Shown: positions 8,855-18,164, counted from the first letter of the stretch. The stretch is 64,000 nucleotides of DNA from Paludibacter sp. (GCA_024710005.1 JANJVQ010000007.1:49947-113946); one strand, 5' to 3'. The notes: generated from the sequence alone by a model not told the origin. Numbers and translations are program-made.

Positions 8855-9297
8855 GAAATTTTATCGATTCGTCTTTGGTGTCTTCCTCCTTCAAAATCAG
8901 TAGAAAAAAATACATCCACCATTTCACAGGCCTCTTCGAAAGAGACAAAACGGGCAGGCAGCGAGAGCACATTAGCATTGTTATGCAAACGGGCAAGCCG
9001 GGCGATCTCGGGAGTCCAGCACAGTGCCGCACGTATTCCGGCGTGCTTATTAACCGTCATACTAATTCCATTCCCGGTTCCACAAATTGAAATACCAAAG
9101 TCATAATCTTGATTTTCTACTGCAGAAGCCATGGGATGTGCATAGTCGGGATAATCTGAACTTTCCGCCGTAAAAGCGCCGAAATCTTTCAACTCTTTCA
9201 CATTTTTTGAATTTATAAATTCAATTAATCTGATTTTCAGTTCATATCCCGCATGATCGCTGCAAATGGCTATTTTCAATTCATCAATTGATTTCAT
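8848..9297 (-). CDS. rpiB: Ribose-5-phosphate isomerase B
   Basis: 149 residues, the family norm. It interconverts ribose 5-phosphate and ribulose 5-phosphate. Key residues visible are the phosphate-binding CSDHAGYELK (Asp14, His15), the active-site Cys72 in ICGTGNGISM, and HAGIRAALC and NVLSLPARFVS with the C-terminal GGRHQRRIDKI. It sits 41 bases downstream of the sigma-54 activator gene and overlaps thiL. Confidence 0.96.
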   Translation of the reverse strand: MKSIDELKIAICSDHAGYELKIRLIEFINSKNVKELKDFGAFTAESSDYPDYAHPMASAVENQDYDFGISICGTGNGISMTVNKHAGIRAALCWTPEIARLARLHNNANVLSLPARFVSFEEACEMVDVFFSTDFEGGRHQRRIDKISC

Positions 9298-9338
9298 GGA
9301 TTTTCAGTTTTATCATTGCCAAATCCGGCACTGTTATT

Positions 9339-10490
9339 TTATGCAAATAAATTTACTTCTTCTTTCGTAATCGGATTTCCTCCGAGGATAATCAGTCTTT
9401 CTACAACATTTCTCAACTCCCGAATGTTCCCGTTCCAATTTTTTTGTTGCAATAAAACAACTGCACTGTCCTCAAATCTTTTCAGTTGCGTTCCCTGTTC
9501 GGTACATATCAGTTCCGCAAAATGCTCTACCAGCAATGGAATATCTTCTTTCCTGTCGTCCAAATCCGGCACATGAATGGGTATGACATTCAGTCGATGA
9601 TATAAATCTTCTCTGAAATTTCCTTTTTCAATCTCGGCTTTTAGATTTTTATTCGTCGCCGCAAAGACCCGCACATTTACTTTGATGCTTTTATCACTCC
9701 CAACGCGTGTCAACTCGTTTTCCTGCAACACGCGAAGCACTTTCGTTTGTGCCGACAGACTCATATCTCCAATTTCGTCTAAGAAGATTGTCCCGCCATC
9801 GGCCTGTTCGAACTTACCGATGCGCTGCTTTATGGCTGATGTAAATGATCCCTTTTCATGCCCGAACAACTCGCTTTCAATAAGCTCCGAAGGAATCGCA
9901 GCACAGTTCACCTCGACAAAAGGAGCGCCGACACGGTTGCTTTTTTCATAAAGCAGACGGGCGACAACCTCTTTTCCAGTGCCATTCGAACCGGTAATCA
10001 ACACGCGGGCATCTGTTGGCGCCACCCGCTCGATCATTTCCCTGACTTTCTGTATGGCTGGCGACTGACCAATCATCTGATGTTTCGTTGCCACCTTTTT
10101 CTTCAATATCTTCGTTTCCGTTACGAGTGTACTTTTATCCAACGCATTTCTCACGGTTATCAGGAGCCGATTGAGGTCAATCGGTTTTTCAATAAAATCG
10201 AAGGCTCCTTTTTTAATGCATTCCACTGCTGTTTCGATATTACCATGACCTGAAATCATCACAACTGGTGCTTCCACCTCTTTTTCTTTCAATGCTGAAA
10301 GCAGTTCAATTCCATCCATCTCAGGCATCTTGATGTCCGAGAAAATCACATCAAACAGCTGGTTACAAGCCATGTCGAGTCCCAGCTTCCCGTTTTCCGC
10401 CAACAACACCTGATGCTTTTCAAATTCAAGAATGTCCTTCAGTGTATTGCGGATACTTCGTTCGTCGTCGATGATTAGTATTTTTGCCAT
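9339..10490 (-). CDS. Sigma-54-dependent response regulator (NtrC family) without a C-terminal HTH
   Basis: 383 residues. An N-terminal receiver domain (1-115) has phosphoacceptor Asp52 in FSDIKMPEMDG and Lys102. A AAA+ domain (about 138-365) has Walker A GSNGTGKE (167-174) and Walker B TIFLDEIGD. The sigma-54 contact loop, normally GAFTGA, reads GSFTSA (214-219), keeping the key Phe-Thr. The protein ends at NPITKEEVNLFA just after the AAA+ helical lid, with no Fis-type helix-turn-helix, so it cannot bind DNA in the usual way. I believe related HTH-less members occur in Bacteroidota. It lies 16 bases downstream of purD. No cognate histidine kinase gene is adjacent. Confidence 0.92.
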   Translation of the reverse strand: MAKILIIDDERSIRNTLKDILEFEKHQVLLAENGKLGLDMACNQLFDVIFSDIKMPEMDGIELLSALKEKEVEAPVVMISGHGNIETAVECIKKGAFDFIEKPIDLNRLLITVRNALDKSTLVTETKILKKKVATKHQMIGQSPAIQKVREMIERVAPTDARVLITGSNGTGKEVVARLLYEKSNRVGAPFVEVNCAAIPSELIESELFGHEKGSFTSAIKQRIGKFEQADGGTIFLDEIGDMSLSAQTKVLRVLQENELTRVGSDKSIKVNVRVFAATNKNLKAEIEKGNFREDLYHRLNVIPIHVPDLDDRKEDIPLLVEHFAELICTEQGTQLKRFEDSAVVLLQQKNWNGNIRELRNVVERLIILGGNPITKEEVNLFA

Positions 10491-10506
10491 GATTCAGCTT
10501 TGCCTT

Positions 10507-11775
10507 TTATAAATCAAATCCAATATCCGATCTGAAGTACTTCTTATCGTAGTCAATCTGTTTTGCATTCTTAAATGATTGAGCAAGCGCTTCTTCCTTC
10601 GTTTTTCCGTAAGAGCTGATTGCCATTACACGTCCTCCCGAAGTAACTATATTCCCGTCTTTGGATGCTGTGCCCGCGTGAAAGACAATGCTACCTTCAA
10701 CTTTTTCCAGACCTGAAATTATTTTCCCTTTTTCATAATCCTCCGGGTACCCTCCGGAAACAAGCATCACTGTTACGGCTGCGCGTTCATCAAATTCAAC
10801 TGTTTTCTCGTTCAGATTGCCTTCTGCAACACCTTTCAACAAATCTACAAAATCCGATTTCAATCGCAACATCACCACCTCTGTTTCCGGGTCACCCATA
10901 CGGGCATTATACTCGATTACATAAGGTTCATTACCCACTTTTATCAGTCCGAAGAAAATAAAACCTTTGTAGATGATTCCTTCACTGTATAATCCTTCAA
11001 CCGTTGGTTTGATAATGCGTTCTTCTACCTTTTGCATGAAAATTTCATCAGCAAAAGGAACCGGCGAAACAGCCCCCATACCACCTGTATTCAGACCCTT
11101 ATCCCCTTCTCCGATGCGTTTGTAATCTTTTGCTTCCGGTAGAATCTGATAATGTTTCCCATCCGTGATCACAAACACAGAACATTCAATTCCGGAGAGA
11201 AACTCTTCTATCACCACCGTTTTACTGGCAGCACCGAATTTCCCATCAAGCATGTGCTTTAATTCCGCAATCGTTTCATCCAGATCATTCAAGATGAGCA
11301 CTCCTTTTCCCGCAGCCAATCCATCCGCTTTCAACACATAAGGCGCTTGCATCGTTTTCAGGAAGTCAACACCTTCCTGTAAATTCATACTGGTTACACT
11401 CAGGTATTTTGCAGTTGGGATATTATGTCTGAACATAAATTGCTTGGAAAAGTCCTTGCTGCCTTCAAGCTGAGCACCAATTTTATCCGGTCCAATCACT
11501 GGAATATCCATCAAATTTTCATCCGCTCTAAAAAAATCAACAACACCTTTCACCAACGGATCTTCCGGTCCAACTACCACCATGTCGACGGCATTTTCCA
11601 ATACAAGCTTTTTTATCGCTGGAAAATCATCCGCAGAAACAGGTATATTTGTCCCCAAAGTTGCCGTACCGGGATTTCCCGGAGCAATAAATAATTTGTT
11701 TAATGCCGGACTCTGAGCCATTTTCCAGGCAAGCGCATGTTCACGTCCTCCTGAACCGAGAAGTAGTATATTCAT
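10507..11775 (-). CDS. purD: Phosphoribosylamine--glycine ligase (GAR synthetase)
   Basis: 422 residues, standard length. It is an ATP-grasp ligase joining glycine to 5-phosphoribosylamine in purine synthesis. The visible motifs are [79 protein letters not shown] and [12 protein letters not shown]. It starts the minus-strand run purD, sigma-54 activator, rpiB, thiL, DCC protein, and has its own -7 element. Confidence 0.97.
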   Translation of the reverse strand: MNILLLGSGGREHALAWKMAQSPALNKLFIAPGNPGTATLGTNIPVSADDFPAIKKLVLENAVDMVVVGPEDPLVKGVVDFFRADENLMDIPVIGPDKIGAQLEGSKDFSKQFMFRHNIPTAKYLSVTSMNLQEGVDFLKTMQAPYVLKADGLAAGKGVLILNDLDETIAELKHMLDGKFGAASKTVVIEEFLSGIECSVFVITDGKHYQILPEAKDYKRIGEGDKGLNTGGMGAVSPVPFADEIFMQKVEERIIKPTVEGLYSEGIIYKGFIFFGLIKVGNEPYVIEYNARMGDPETEVVMLRLKSDFVDLLKGVAEGNLNEKTVEFDERAAVTVMLVSGGYPEDYEKGKIISGLEKVEGSIVFHAGTASKDGNIVTSGGRVMAISSYGKTKEEALAQSFKNAKQIDYDKKYFRSDIGFDL

Positions 11776-11797
11776 GTTGGTTATTTGATTTTGAACA

Positions 11798-11805
11798 CAA
11801 AAGTA
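11798..11805 (-). promoter_or_regulatory. Candidate -7 element for purD
   Basis: The minus strand reads TACTTTTG (TAnnTTTG), 22 bases upstream of the purD ATG. It probably drives the five-gene minus-strand run. Confidence 0.5.
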
Positions 11806-11902
11806 ATATTTTATCGGGGCATTTACAATTTTGTGTTATATATAACCATCAAAATCCGATTCTTAAAAAGTTGAACTTCCCAACAGTACAGCCGGAGCAG
11901 AA

Positions 11903-12412
11903 CTAATTGAAATTATTGTTATCCAGACATTCCTTGTGTACGAATTCTTTCCAGTCTTTCATATTTAAACCTGTTTTTTGCTTAACAGCCCTTTTCATAG
12001 TATCAATAGAACCAAATCCGCATTTCTCAGCAAGCTCCTTTTGTGAGACCTTACCTTCCTCAATCAATGTTTCTTTTACCTCATTTAGCCGAAACTGATT
12101 GATATACGTACAAAAGTTCTGATTGTAAAAAATATTTATTGAGGTGGAAACATAAGTACGATTTGTTCCTAACATCTCGGCAACATCATTAATTGACAAT
12201 TCCGGATTTGTGTACATTTTCTTTTCTTTTAAAATCAAATCCAGCTTTTCTGCAATCTCCCGAAGCTGCTCGATTTTAAGCCTTGGGCTATTCTCATTAG
12301 ATTTATTCTTTTGAAGAGTTTGCCTCATCTTCTTATTCCTATTCCGGAGAATAACCAACAATGAAGTAAATAAAAGGGTTAAGGCGACAGTAAATTGAAC
12401 TGATTGTAACAT
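11903..12412 (-). CDS. Short AraC-type regulator with an N-terminal membrane segment
   Basis: 169 residues. Residues 6-21 (QFTVALTLLFTSLLVI) form one hydrophobic helix followed by basic residues (RNRNKK), then a linker or coiled-coil region and an AraC/XylS double helix-turn-helix at about 70-165 (LSINDVAEMLGTNRTYVSTSIN; QKELAEKCGFGSIDTMKRAVKQKTG). It has no ligand-binding or TPR sensor domain. Larger Bacteroidota regulators carry TPR-TM-AraC, and this could be the tail end of such a protein or an independent membrane-tethered form. It is divergent from the ECF sigma gene, with overlapping promoters, so it may regulate that cassette. This is inference. Confidence 0.85.
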   Translation of the reverse strand: MLQSVQFTVALTLLFTSLLVILRNRNKKMRQTLQKNKSNENSPRLKIEQLREIAEKLDLILKEKKMYTNPELSINDVAEMLGTNRTYVSTSINIFYNQNFCTYINQFRLNEVKETLIEEGKVSQKELAEKCGFGSIDTMKRAVKQKTGLNMKDWKEFVHKECLDNNNFN

Positions 12413-12489
12413 AAACAGGATAGCTTTACAGAGATTAAACTAAGATCTTTTAAACAAACGAAATAGTATTTCAATTTTTATTTTCCGCA

Positions 12490-12497
12490 CAAAATTA
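12490..12497 (-). promoter_or_regulatory. Candidate -7 element for the AraC-type gene
   Basis: The minus strand reads TAATTTTG, 77 bases upstream of the AraC-type ATG. Only one base separates it from the oppositely directed element at 12499-12506. Confidence 0.4.
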
Positions 12498-12498
12498 A

Positions 12499-12506
12499 TA
12501 CATTTG
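12499..12506 (+). promoter_or_regulatory. Candidate -7 element for the ECF sigma cassette
   Basis: TACATTTG matches TAnnTTTG and would give a leader of about 150 nt before the sigma factor ATG at 12666. The leader is AT-rich and no obvious structure was recognised in it. Confidence 0.35.
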
Positions 12507-12665
12507 TGTAAATTATTAATCAATCTACAATTTTCAATGTCATATTTTTACTTTTTGCCTGTATTTTTTTACAGTTTACACGGAAATACATAAGTCGGAG
12601 TCTTCAATAAAAAAATATTTCAGTCCTGATGTAAGAAATCCGGACCATATCCGTCATAGTAGTGT

Positions 12666-13184
12666 ATGGAAAAAACACAATTTACAGCTCAAATATTATC
12701 CTTGACAGACAAACTGTTCCGGCTCGCTAAATCAATGTTGCGAAACGAGGATGCAGCGCGTGATGCTGTTCAGGATTTGAATTTAAAATTGTGGGAAAAA
12801 AGAACTCAGTTGAATCAGGTAGAAAATATACCGGCTTTTGTAATGCGTTCGATGCGAAATCAATGCCTGGATGCAATCAGAAAAAAAACCGAAAACAATG
12901 AGTTACCAACAGAAATTGTATATGATGATTTAACTCCATACGAACGTACGGAACAAAAGGATATGGCAAAAAGGGTGTGTCACATGATTGACAGTCTTCC
13001 CGAATTGCAACGAACAATTATCAGGATGAGGGATGTAGAAGGTATGGATCTAAAAGATATAGCTTTTGTAACAGGGATCAGTGAAAATGCAGTAAGCGTG
13101 AACCTATCGAGGGCGAGACAAAAAATCAGAGATCAACTTTTAAAAGAAACTAAACTTGTGGAGGAAAAAACATGGAATACCTGA
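12666..13184 (+). CDS. ECF-type RNA polymerase sigma factor
   Basis: 172 residues. It has a sigma-70 region 2 at about 10-75 (LFRLAKSMLRNEDAARDAVQDLNLKLWE) and a region 4 helix-turn-helix at about 110-160 (LPELQRTIIRMRDVEGMDLKDIAFVTG, AVSVNLSRARQKIRD). It lacks regions 1 and 3, as in extracytoplasmic-function sigma factors. Its last 13 bases overlap the following membrane protein gene, indicating translational coupling with a probable anti-sigma partner. Confidence 0.93.
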   Translation: MEKTQFTAQILSLTDKLFRLAKSMLRNEDAARDAVQDLNLKLWEKRTQLNQVENIPAFVMRSMRNQCLDAIRKKTENNELPTEIVYDDLTPYERTEQKDMAKRVCHMIDSLPELQRTIIRMRDVEGMDLKDIAFVTGISENAVSVNLSRARQKIRDQLLKETKLVEEKTWNT

Positions 13185-13675
13185 ATAAAATTTTAGACAA
13201 ATATTTTAACGGTGAAACATCCGTTGATGAGGAAAATATTCTGAAACTCTATTTCAAATCAGATCAGGTCGCTGCTGAACATCTGGCTTACAAGCCCCTG
13301 TTTGATGCTTTCAAAATCGAAGCCTCTGAAACAATGGCAATCAAACAGCAAAGTAAACCCCGGCCATTCTTCCTCCAACAGTGGATATATGCCGGTAGTG
13401 GAGTGGCAGCCGCTGTTTTACTGGCATTATGGCTTTTCGGCTCACCTCTTTTTCAGGGGGATTATGCAATTGTAAACGGGACACGCATCAATGACCATGA
13501 ACTGGCACTACAGATTGCTCAATCAAAGATTAACAAAGTGAGACAAATACTGGGAGACAAACTACAACCGCTTGAAAGCATTCAAACCGTAAAAAACAGT
13601 TTGAAACCAGCAAAAAAAATGGGCGAAATTAAAACTGAAATCAACAACATCAAACAAATGCTTATCCTCGAATAA
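13172..13675 (+). CDS. Single-pass membrane protein, probable anti-sigma factor
   Basis: 167 residues with one transmembrane helix at about 71-92 (WIYAGSGVAAAVLLALWLFGSP) separating a cytoplasmic N-terminal part that starts MEYLNKILDKYFNGETSVDEE from an extracytoplasmic C-terminal part. The N-terminal segment resembles short Bacteroidota anti-sigma proteins (a helical domain binding the sigma factor). Assignment rests on topology and the 13-base overlap with the sigma gene; I see no FecR domain or zinc-binding HxxxCxxC motif. Confidence 0.7.
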   Translation: MEYLNKILDKYFNGETSVDEENILKLYFKSDQVAAEHLAYKPLFDAFKIEASETMAIKQQSKPRPFFLQQWIYAGSGVAAAVLLALWLFGSPLFQGDYAIVNGTRINDHELALQIAQSKINKVRQILGDKLQPLESIQTVKNSLKPAKKMGEIKTEINNIKQMLILE

Positions 13676-13732
13676 CAAACATATAACAGCAAATAAATAT
13701 TGAACGATGAACGATTAAAAACAAACAACAAT

Positions 13733-14263
13733 ATGAAAAAAACAATATTACTCCTTGTTACCCTGCTTTTTACGGCAATAACAATACAAGCACAATCCTT
13801 ACAGAAGTTTTTCGATAAATATGCCGACGACGAACGATTTCAATATGTATCCATCAATAAGGGTATGATTAATCTGGGTTCTATTGTTGGAGGTGTTTCT
13901 AAATCCGACCAAAAGAACCTTTCCAAATTAAACGGGTTAAAAATCCTAACCCTTGAAGCCGCATCGGAATCTGCCATCATGAAAAATATAATCAGAGAGA
14001 TTGAACAAATTGTCTCAAACGGAAAATTTGAATCGGCTGTTGAAGTTCGGGACAAAGGTGAGAGGGTTAATATCTATTACCGGGTAACCGGAAATGACAA
14101 TGCAGATATGCTCATTATAACCAAAGATTTGAATGAGTTTAACTGTATCTGGATGACCGGGAAAATGACAAAAGAAGAAATGATGAATACCTTCTCATCT
14201 CAAAATATTCAGGGAAAACCGTTAGCCGCAACAAATACGGCAACATTTTTGCTGATGTTTTAA
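13733..14263 (+). CDS. DUF4252-type exported protein
   Basis: 176 residues from ATG 13733. An upstream in-frame TTG at 13700 is rejected because the ATG begins a clean signal peptide (MKKTILLLVTLLFTAITIQA). The mature part (QSLQKFFDKYADDERFQYVSINKGMINL through NIYYRVTGNDNADMLIITKDL) resembles the DUF4252 family, found in Bacteroidota beside ECF sigma/anti-sigma pairs; function unknown. It is probably an output or regulator of the same cassette, 57 bases behind the anti-sigma-like gene. Confidence 0.75.
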   Translation: MKKTILLLVTLLFTAITIQAQSLQKFFDKYADDERFQYVSINKGMINLGSIVGGVSKSDQKNLSKLNGLKILTLEAASESAIMKNIIREIEQIVSNGKFESAVEVRDKGERVNIYYRVTGNDNADMLIITKDLNEFNCIWMTGKMTKEEMMNTFSSQNIQGKPLAATNTATFLLMF

Positions 14264-14305
14264 TCCATACCATTTTTTATTTAACTTTTTGATTCTTTTT
14301 GACGC

Positions 14306-14345
14306 AAACCATCTGACATAGCGTTGTCGGGTGGTTTGTTTTTTC
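14306..14345 (+). terminator. Intrinsic terminator after the ECF cassette
   Basis: Arms 14306-14318 and 14325-14337 pair over 13 bases, two as G-U, with a 6-base loop, followed by GTTTTTT. It lies 42 bases after the DUF4252-type stop codon. Confidence 0.75.
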
Positions 14346-14429
14346 CTGCATCAATTGTCCACATAAAAAATCATTTTTTGCACCTTCGTTTAAGAAAGTC
14401 ACCTTAATTTTGTTGCGTATAATCTCGTG

Positions 14430-14437
14430 CAGATTTG
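14430..14437 (+). promoter_or_regulatory. Weak candidate promoter for the pectate lyase gene
   Basis: CAGATTTG is one base off TAnnTTTG, with TTTG at 14409-14412 as a possible -33 box (17-base spacing, shorter than the usual 19-23). It is followed by an AAGGA ribosome-binding site at 14453-14457, six bases before the ATG. Confidence 0.3.
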
Positions 14438-14462
14438 AACGCTGCTTATTATAAGGAATATT

Positions 14463-16739
14463 ATGAAAAAACTTGTATTTTTTTTCACTCTTGCTGTTTT
14501 TTGTGTTGTCTCATCTTCAAGTTATTCATTAACCATCACAGAATCGGGTGGTTGGTTTGAGACAGTTTATGCCAGATGGCTTCCGGAAGAAGGAGCAGAT
14601 TCATATAATGTATACTATAGCGGAGAAGGCATCAGCAATAAAAAAGCCGACACACAATTAATAAGAAACTACGGTTCATACTACCGGGTTGATGTTCCGG
14701 GGCTTAAAGCAGGAAACTACACCCTGAAAGTGGTAGCTGTAGTTGATGGCAACGAAACCACAGATAGCACTACCGGCATATTAACTGTAAATGCCTTCGA
14801 TCGTACCGGCTTCGCATTTTCAAATGGCAGAATCCCGGGTGCTTATAAAGCCGACGGGACACCAAAAGACAATGCCGTAGTTATATATATTACCGAGAAC
14901 ACCAAAAACACGATTTCGATGGAGGTTACCGGTGCGAATGCTAATCCTTGTGTCGGACTTCAGGCCATCATAGATGGTTTTAAAAAAGGAAAAGATAACA
15001 GACCGCTGATCGTTCGCATAATCGGACAGATTTCTGATCCTGCTGAACTGTATAACGGAGATATTGTTGTTGAAAATGGCAATAATGCATTGAGTTTTAT
15101 TACTATCGAAGGCATAGGTGACGATGCCGTAGCCGACGGTTGGGGAATACGCATTAAAAACGCATCGAATATTGAGATCCGCAACATCGGCACCATGAAT
15201 TGTGATAGTGGCGAAGGTGACAACATAGGTCTTCAACAGGAAAATGAATATATCTGGATACATCATTGCGATTTCTTCTACGGACATGCAGGCAGTGCCG
15301 GCGATCAAGCCAAAGGCGACGGGGCCCTGGATTGCAAGCGTTCCACCTATGTGACCTTCTCCTACAATCATTTTTGGGATACAGGAAAATCAAATCTGGT
15401 TGGTTTGAGTGAAAGTTCTACTTCAGGGCTATTTATCACTTTTCATCATAACTGGTTTGATCACTCAGACTCCCGTCATCCACGGGTAAGGTTTTATTCA
15501 GCACATGTTTACAATAATTATTATGATGGGATTTCTAAATATGGAGTAGGCTCAACCATGGGCTCATCGGTATTTGTAGAAGCAAATTATTTTCGCAACT
15601 GTAAATATCCTATGCTGATTTCCATGCAAGGTTCCGATGTATATGACGAATCAAAACAGGCGAACGACTATAATAATATGCCGACCTTTTCGAAAGAAGA
15701 TGGCGGAATCATTAAAGCATTCAATAACTACATGACGGGACAGCGCAGATTTGTGGCTTATGGTGCATCCGGATTTCCTAACCCGACGGTTGATTTTGAT
15801 GCTTATGTAGCAACAAGTCGTGACGAAACAGTTCCTTCAATAGTAAAATCATACAGGGGCTCTAACACCTACAATAATTTCGACACCAATCCCTCGGTTA
15901 TGTATGCTTACACTCCTGATAGCCCGGAAGCTGCCCGTGACAAAATCGTGCAATATGCAGGACGCATGCATGGTGGTGATTTCAAATGGACTTTTAACAA
16001 CGCTGTGGATGATACTTCCTATGATGTAAACCCAGCGCTTAAATCTGCGCTTACCAGTTATAAAACAAGTCTGGTTGCTGTTCAGGGTGAAAATGCCCCT
16101 GTAGGTGGAGGAGACGACGATGATGATGACAACGGAACTATCAATCCGGGTACAACAGCACACAATTTTACGCTTTCAGGAAAAACAAGTTCATACTTTA
16201 ATATTACCAGTAATCTTTCTGATTCGAAGGGAACAGTGAATTATGCCGGACTGACACTCAGCATCTGTCTGAAAATTGAATCTTCAACTTCGATTTCATT
16301 CTCTATTGCTGAAGAATCGACATTAACATTGGTTTTCAACGATGGATTTAATGGAAGAATTAAGATTAACGGAACTGATTACAATGCTTCTAACGGCATC
16401 TTAACGCTTAATATTGCTGCCGGAAGCTATACTATAACTAAGAATGACACCAGTAATTTATTCTATATAAGTGTAAAAAGTAACACAACATCTTCAATAG
16501 AAAATATTCAGGATGCGAATATCCGGATATATCCTAATCCGGTTGTGAATCAGCTACATGTTCAGGCAAATTCGCCGGTCAAACAGCTCAGCCTGATAAA
16601 TTTGACAGGCACTATCGTAATGCAGGCTGAAGGGAACAATGTAGAATTCATTGATGTAAGTCAGCTGAAAAACGGAACATATCTGCTTAGGGTTCAAACG
16701 ACAGAAGGTGTTTATAATCAGAAAATCATCAAGAAATAG
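14463..16739 (+). CDS. Secreted PL1-family pectate lyase with T9SS sorting domain
   Basis: 758 residues. It has a signal peptide (about 1-23), an FN3-like domain (25-107), and a right-handed beta-helix pectate lyase domain (about 110-535). The PL1 domain has WIHHCDF, GDGALDCKRSTYVTFSYNHF (Ca-binding region) and the catalytic-arginine region RHPRVRF near residue 337-343. A Gly/Asp-rich linker (GGGDDDDDD, about 555) leads to a beta-sandwich (about 570-675) and a type A T9SS domain (RIYPNPVVNQLHV to KIIKK). It cleaves polygalacturonate by beta-elimination and should be secreted or surface-attached. It is flanked by terminators and not linked to a visible pectin locus. Substrate (pectate) is by family. 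Confidence 0.92.
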   Translation: MKKLVFFFTLAVFCVVSSSSYSLTITESGGWFETVYARWLPEEGADSYNVYYSGEGISNKKADTQLIRNYGSYYRVDVPGLKAGNYTLKVVAVVDGNETTDSTTGILTVNAFDRTGFAFSNGRIPGAYKADGTPKDNAVVIYITENTKNTISMEVTGANANPCVGLQAIIDGFKKGKDNRPLIVRIIGQISDPAELYNGDIVVENGNNALSFITIEGIGDDAVADGWGIRIKNASNIEIRNIGTMNCDSGEGDNIGLQQENEYIWIHHCDFFYGHAGSAGDQAKGDGALDCKRSTYVTFSYNHFWDTGKSNLVGLSESSTSGLFITFHHNWFDHSDSRHPRVRFYSAHVYNNYYDGISKYGVGSTMGSSVFVEANYFRNCKYPMLISMQGSDVYDESKQANDYNNMPTFSKEDGGIIKAFNNYMTGQRRFVAYGASGFPNPTVDFDAYVATSRDETVPSIVKSYRGSNTYNNFDTNPSVMYAYTPDSPEAARDKIVQYAGRMHGGDFKWTFNNAVDDTSYDVNPALKSALTSYKTSLVAVQGENAPVGGGDDDDDDNGTINPGTTAHNFTLSGKTSSYFNITSNLSDSKGTVNYAGLTLSICLKIESSTSISFSIAEESTLTLVFNDGFNGRIKINGTDYNASNGILTLNIAAGSYTITKNDTSNLFYISVKSNTTSSIENIQDANIRIYPNPVVNQLHVQANSPVKQLSLINLTGTIVMQAEGNNVEFIDVSQLKNGTYLLRVQTTEGVYNQKIIKK

Positions 16740-16765
16740 TTTCAGGAAAGCGTTTTTAGATGAGA

Positions 16766-16803
16766 ACAGCCCTGCTATCGTAAGATAGACAGGGCTGTGT
16801 TTT
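16766..16803. terminator. Bidirectional terminator between pectate lyase and sufD
   Basis: A hairpin with ACAGCCCTG and CAGGGCTGT arms extends inwards through TATC/GATA. T-rich sequence follows on the plus side. It lies between two converging genes and can serve both. Confidence 0.75.
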
Positions 16804-16823
16804 AATCGATAAATAATTGTCGT

Positions 16824-18164
16824 TTACTGGCAAATCGTACATCCTTCGCACTTTGACAATTCACCTCTCAGTCTCTTCTCCACCAGCATTTTCATACGGT
16901 CGGCAAGTGCCGGGATACGGATATTATCAATAACATCAGCAGTAAAGGCAAACATCAGGAGTAAACGGGCTTCTTCGTAAGGAATACCACGGGTACGCAT
17001 GTAAAACATGGCTTGTTCATCAAGCTGACCAATGGTTGCACCATGCGAACATTTCACATCATCGGCATAAATCTCAAGCTGGGGTTTGGTACGCATTTTC
17101 GCGGTACGATTTAACAAGATATTCCGGTTGGTTTGATATGCCCGTGTTTTCTGTGCATCTTTGGCAACATAGAGACTGCCTGTGAACGCTCCTTTTGAAA
17201 CATCGTCCAACACATATTTAAACAACTCATTCGAATGGCAGTTCGGCATGTTATGCAATACAGATGTGAAATTATCCACCTGTTGTTTCTTGTCCGCAAT
17301 CACCATCCCGCAAAGTTCGGTTTCGCAGTTTTCCCCATTCAGTGCAATCTCAATGCTGTTACGGGTCAAGCCGTTGTGCAGGGTTATAACATTGCCCAAC
17401 ACATTTGATGAGGCCTGCTGTTCAATCAGCAAGGTAGACAAATTGGTCGTTTTGATGTGTGTATTCTCCAATTTATAATGCTCGTAAGTAGCATTTTCAG
17501 CCACAAAAACCTCTGTGACGCGGTTAGAAACAAAGCGCACATCGTCAACCGTATGGTCGCAAACCAACAATTGTGCTTTTGCACCCTCTTCGAGGATGAT
17601 GAGGTTATGCGCATTGGCCATAAAATCGACATCAGCACGCATGATGTTAACCAACTGCACCGGACGGTCGAGCTGTACATTTTTAGGCACATACATAAAG
17701 AAACCGTCTTGCGCAAAGGCTCCGTTAAAAGCAACCAGACCATCCTGTTTTTGTGTCGACAAGCGACCGTAGTATTTTGCCACCAGGTCGGGATATTTTT
17801 CCGCAGCCTCTTTCAGGCTACAAACAATCACTTCTTTCGGCAATTCGGCATTTTGTTCGTTGTATTCCGGATAAAAAGCATCGTTCACCACAAAGTACAG
17901 ATAAGACTGAATACCGGGCACATCACATTTAAAGGCCTGATAAGGATCCACCGGAAAATCAAGACGTCTCACATTCAGTCCGTAATCCAGCGAAAGCACT
18001 TCTTTCAGATCGGTGTATTTATAGTTTTCGAGTTTGGTTGTCGGAAAACCCAGTTTTTCAAACAAAGCAAAAGAAGCATCACGTGATTCATTCATCACGG
18101 GCGCCGCATGTTGCTTTATCAGCGAATGATGGGTTTTGTACAAATCAATATATTGTTTTTCCAT
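16824..18164 (-). CDS. sufD: Fe-S cluster assembly protein SufD
   Basis: 446 residues. SufD is the scaffold partner of SufB and SufC (SufBC2D) in iron-sulfur cluster biogenesis. The beta-helix core is recognisable in the C-terminal half (RAYQTNRNILLNRTAKMRTKPQLEIYADDVKCSHGATIGQ split over about 320-360, DEQAMFYMRTRGIPYEEARLLL). The protein ends in KCEGCTICQ, a three-cysteine tail. It is third in the sufB-sufC-sufD run, 21 bases after sufC. No sufS or sufU follows; the next gene converges from the other side. Confidence 0.96.
   Translation of the reverse strand: MEKQYIDLYKTHHSLIKQHAAPVMNESRDASFALFEKLGFPTTKLENYKYTDLKEVLSLDYGLNVRRLDFPVDPYQAFKCDVPGIQSYLYFVVNDAFYPEYNEQNAELPKEVIVCSLKEAAEKYPDLVAKYYGRLSTQKQDGLVAFNGAFAQDGFFMYVPKNVQLDRPVQLVNIMRADVDFMANAHNLIILEEGAKAQLLVCDHTVDDVRFVSNRVTEVFVAENATYEHYKLENTHIKTTNLSTLLIEQQASSNVLGNVITLHNGLTRNSIEIALNGENCETELCGMVIADKKQQVDNFTSVLHNMPNCHSNELFKYVLDDVSKGAFTGSLYVAKDAQKTRAYQTNRNILLNRTAKMRTKPQLEIYADDVKCSHGATIGQLDEQAMFYMRTRGIPYEEARLLLMFAFTADVIDNIRIPALADRMKMLVEKRLRGELSKCEGCTICQ

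Noticed and set aside
13700..13732. TTG start extending the DUF4252-type protein by 11 residues
   Set aside because: The ATG at 13733 starts a standard signal peptide; the extension is hydrophilic and would spoil it.
14820..15371. 183-codon minus-strand open frame inside the pectate lyase gene
   Set aside because: It lies opposite the conserved PL1 core and has no recognisable protein features.
16110..16133. Run of Asp codons in the pectate lyase as a possible sequencing error
   Set aside because: The frame continues correctly through a linker into a beta-sandwich and T9SS domain, so it is an ordinary acidic linker.
17457..18086. 209-codon plus-strand open frame inside sufD
   Set aside because: Antisense shadow of a well-supported SufD; composition is His/Phe/Ile-rich as expected for a reverse frame.
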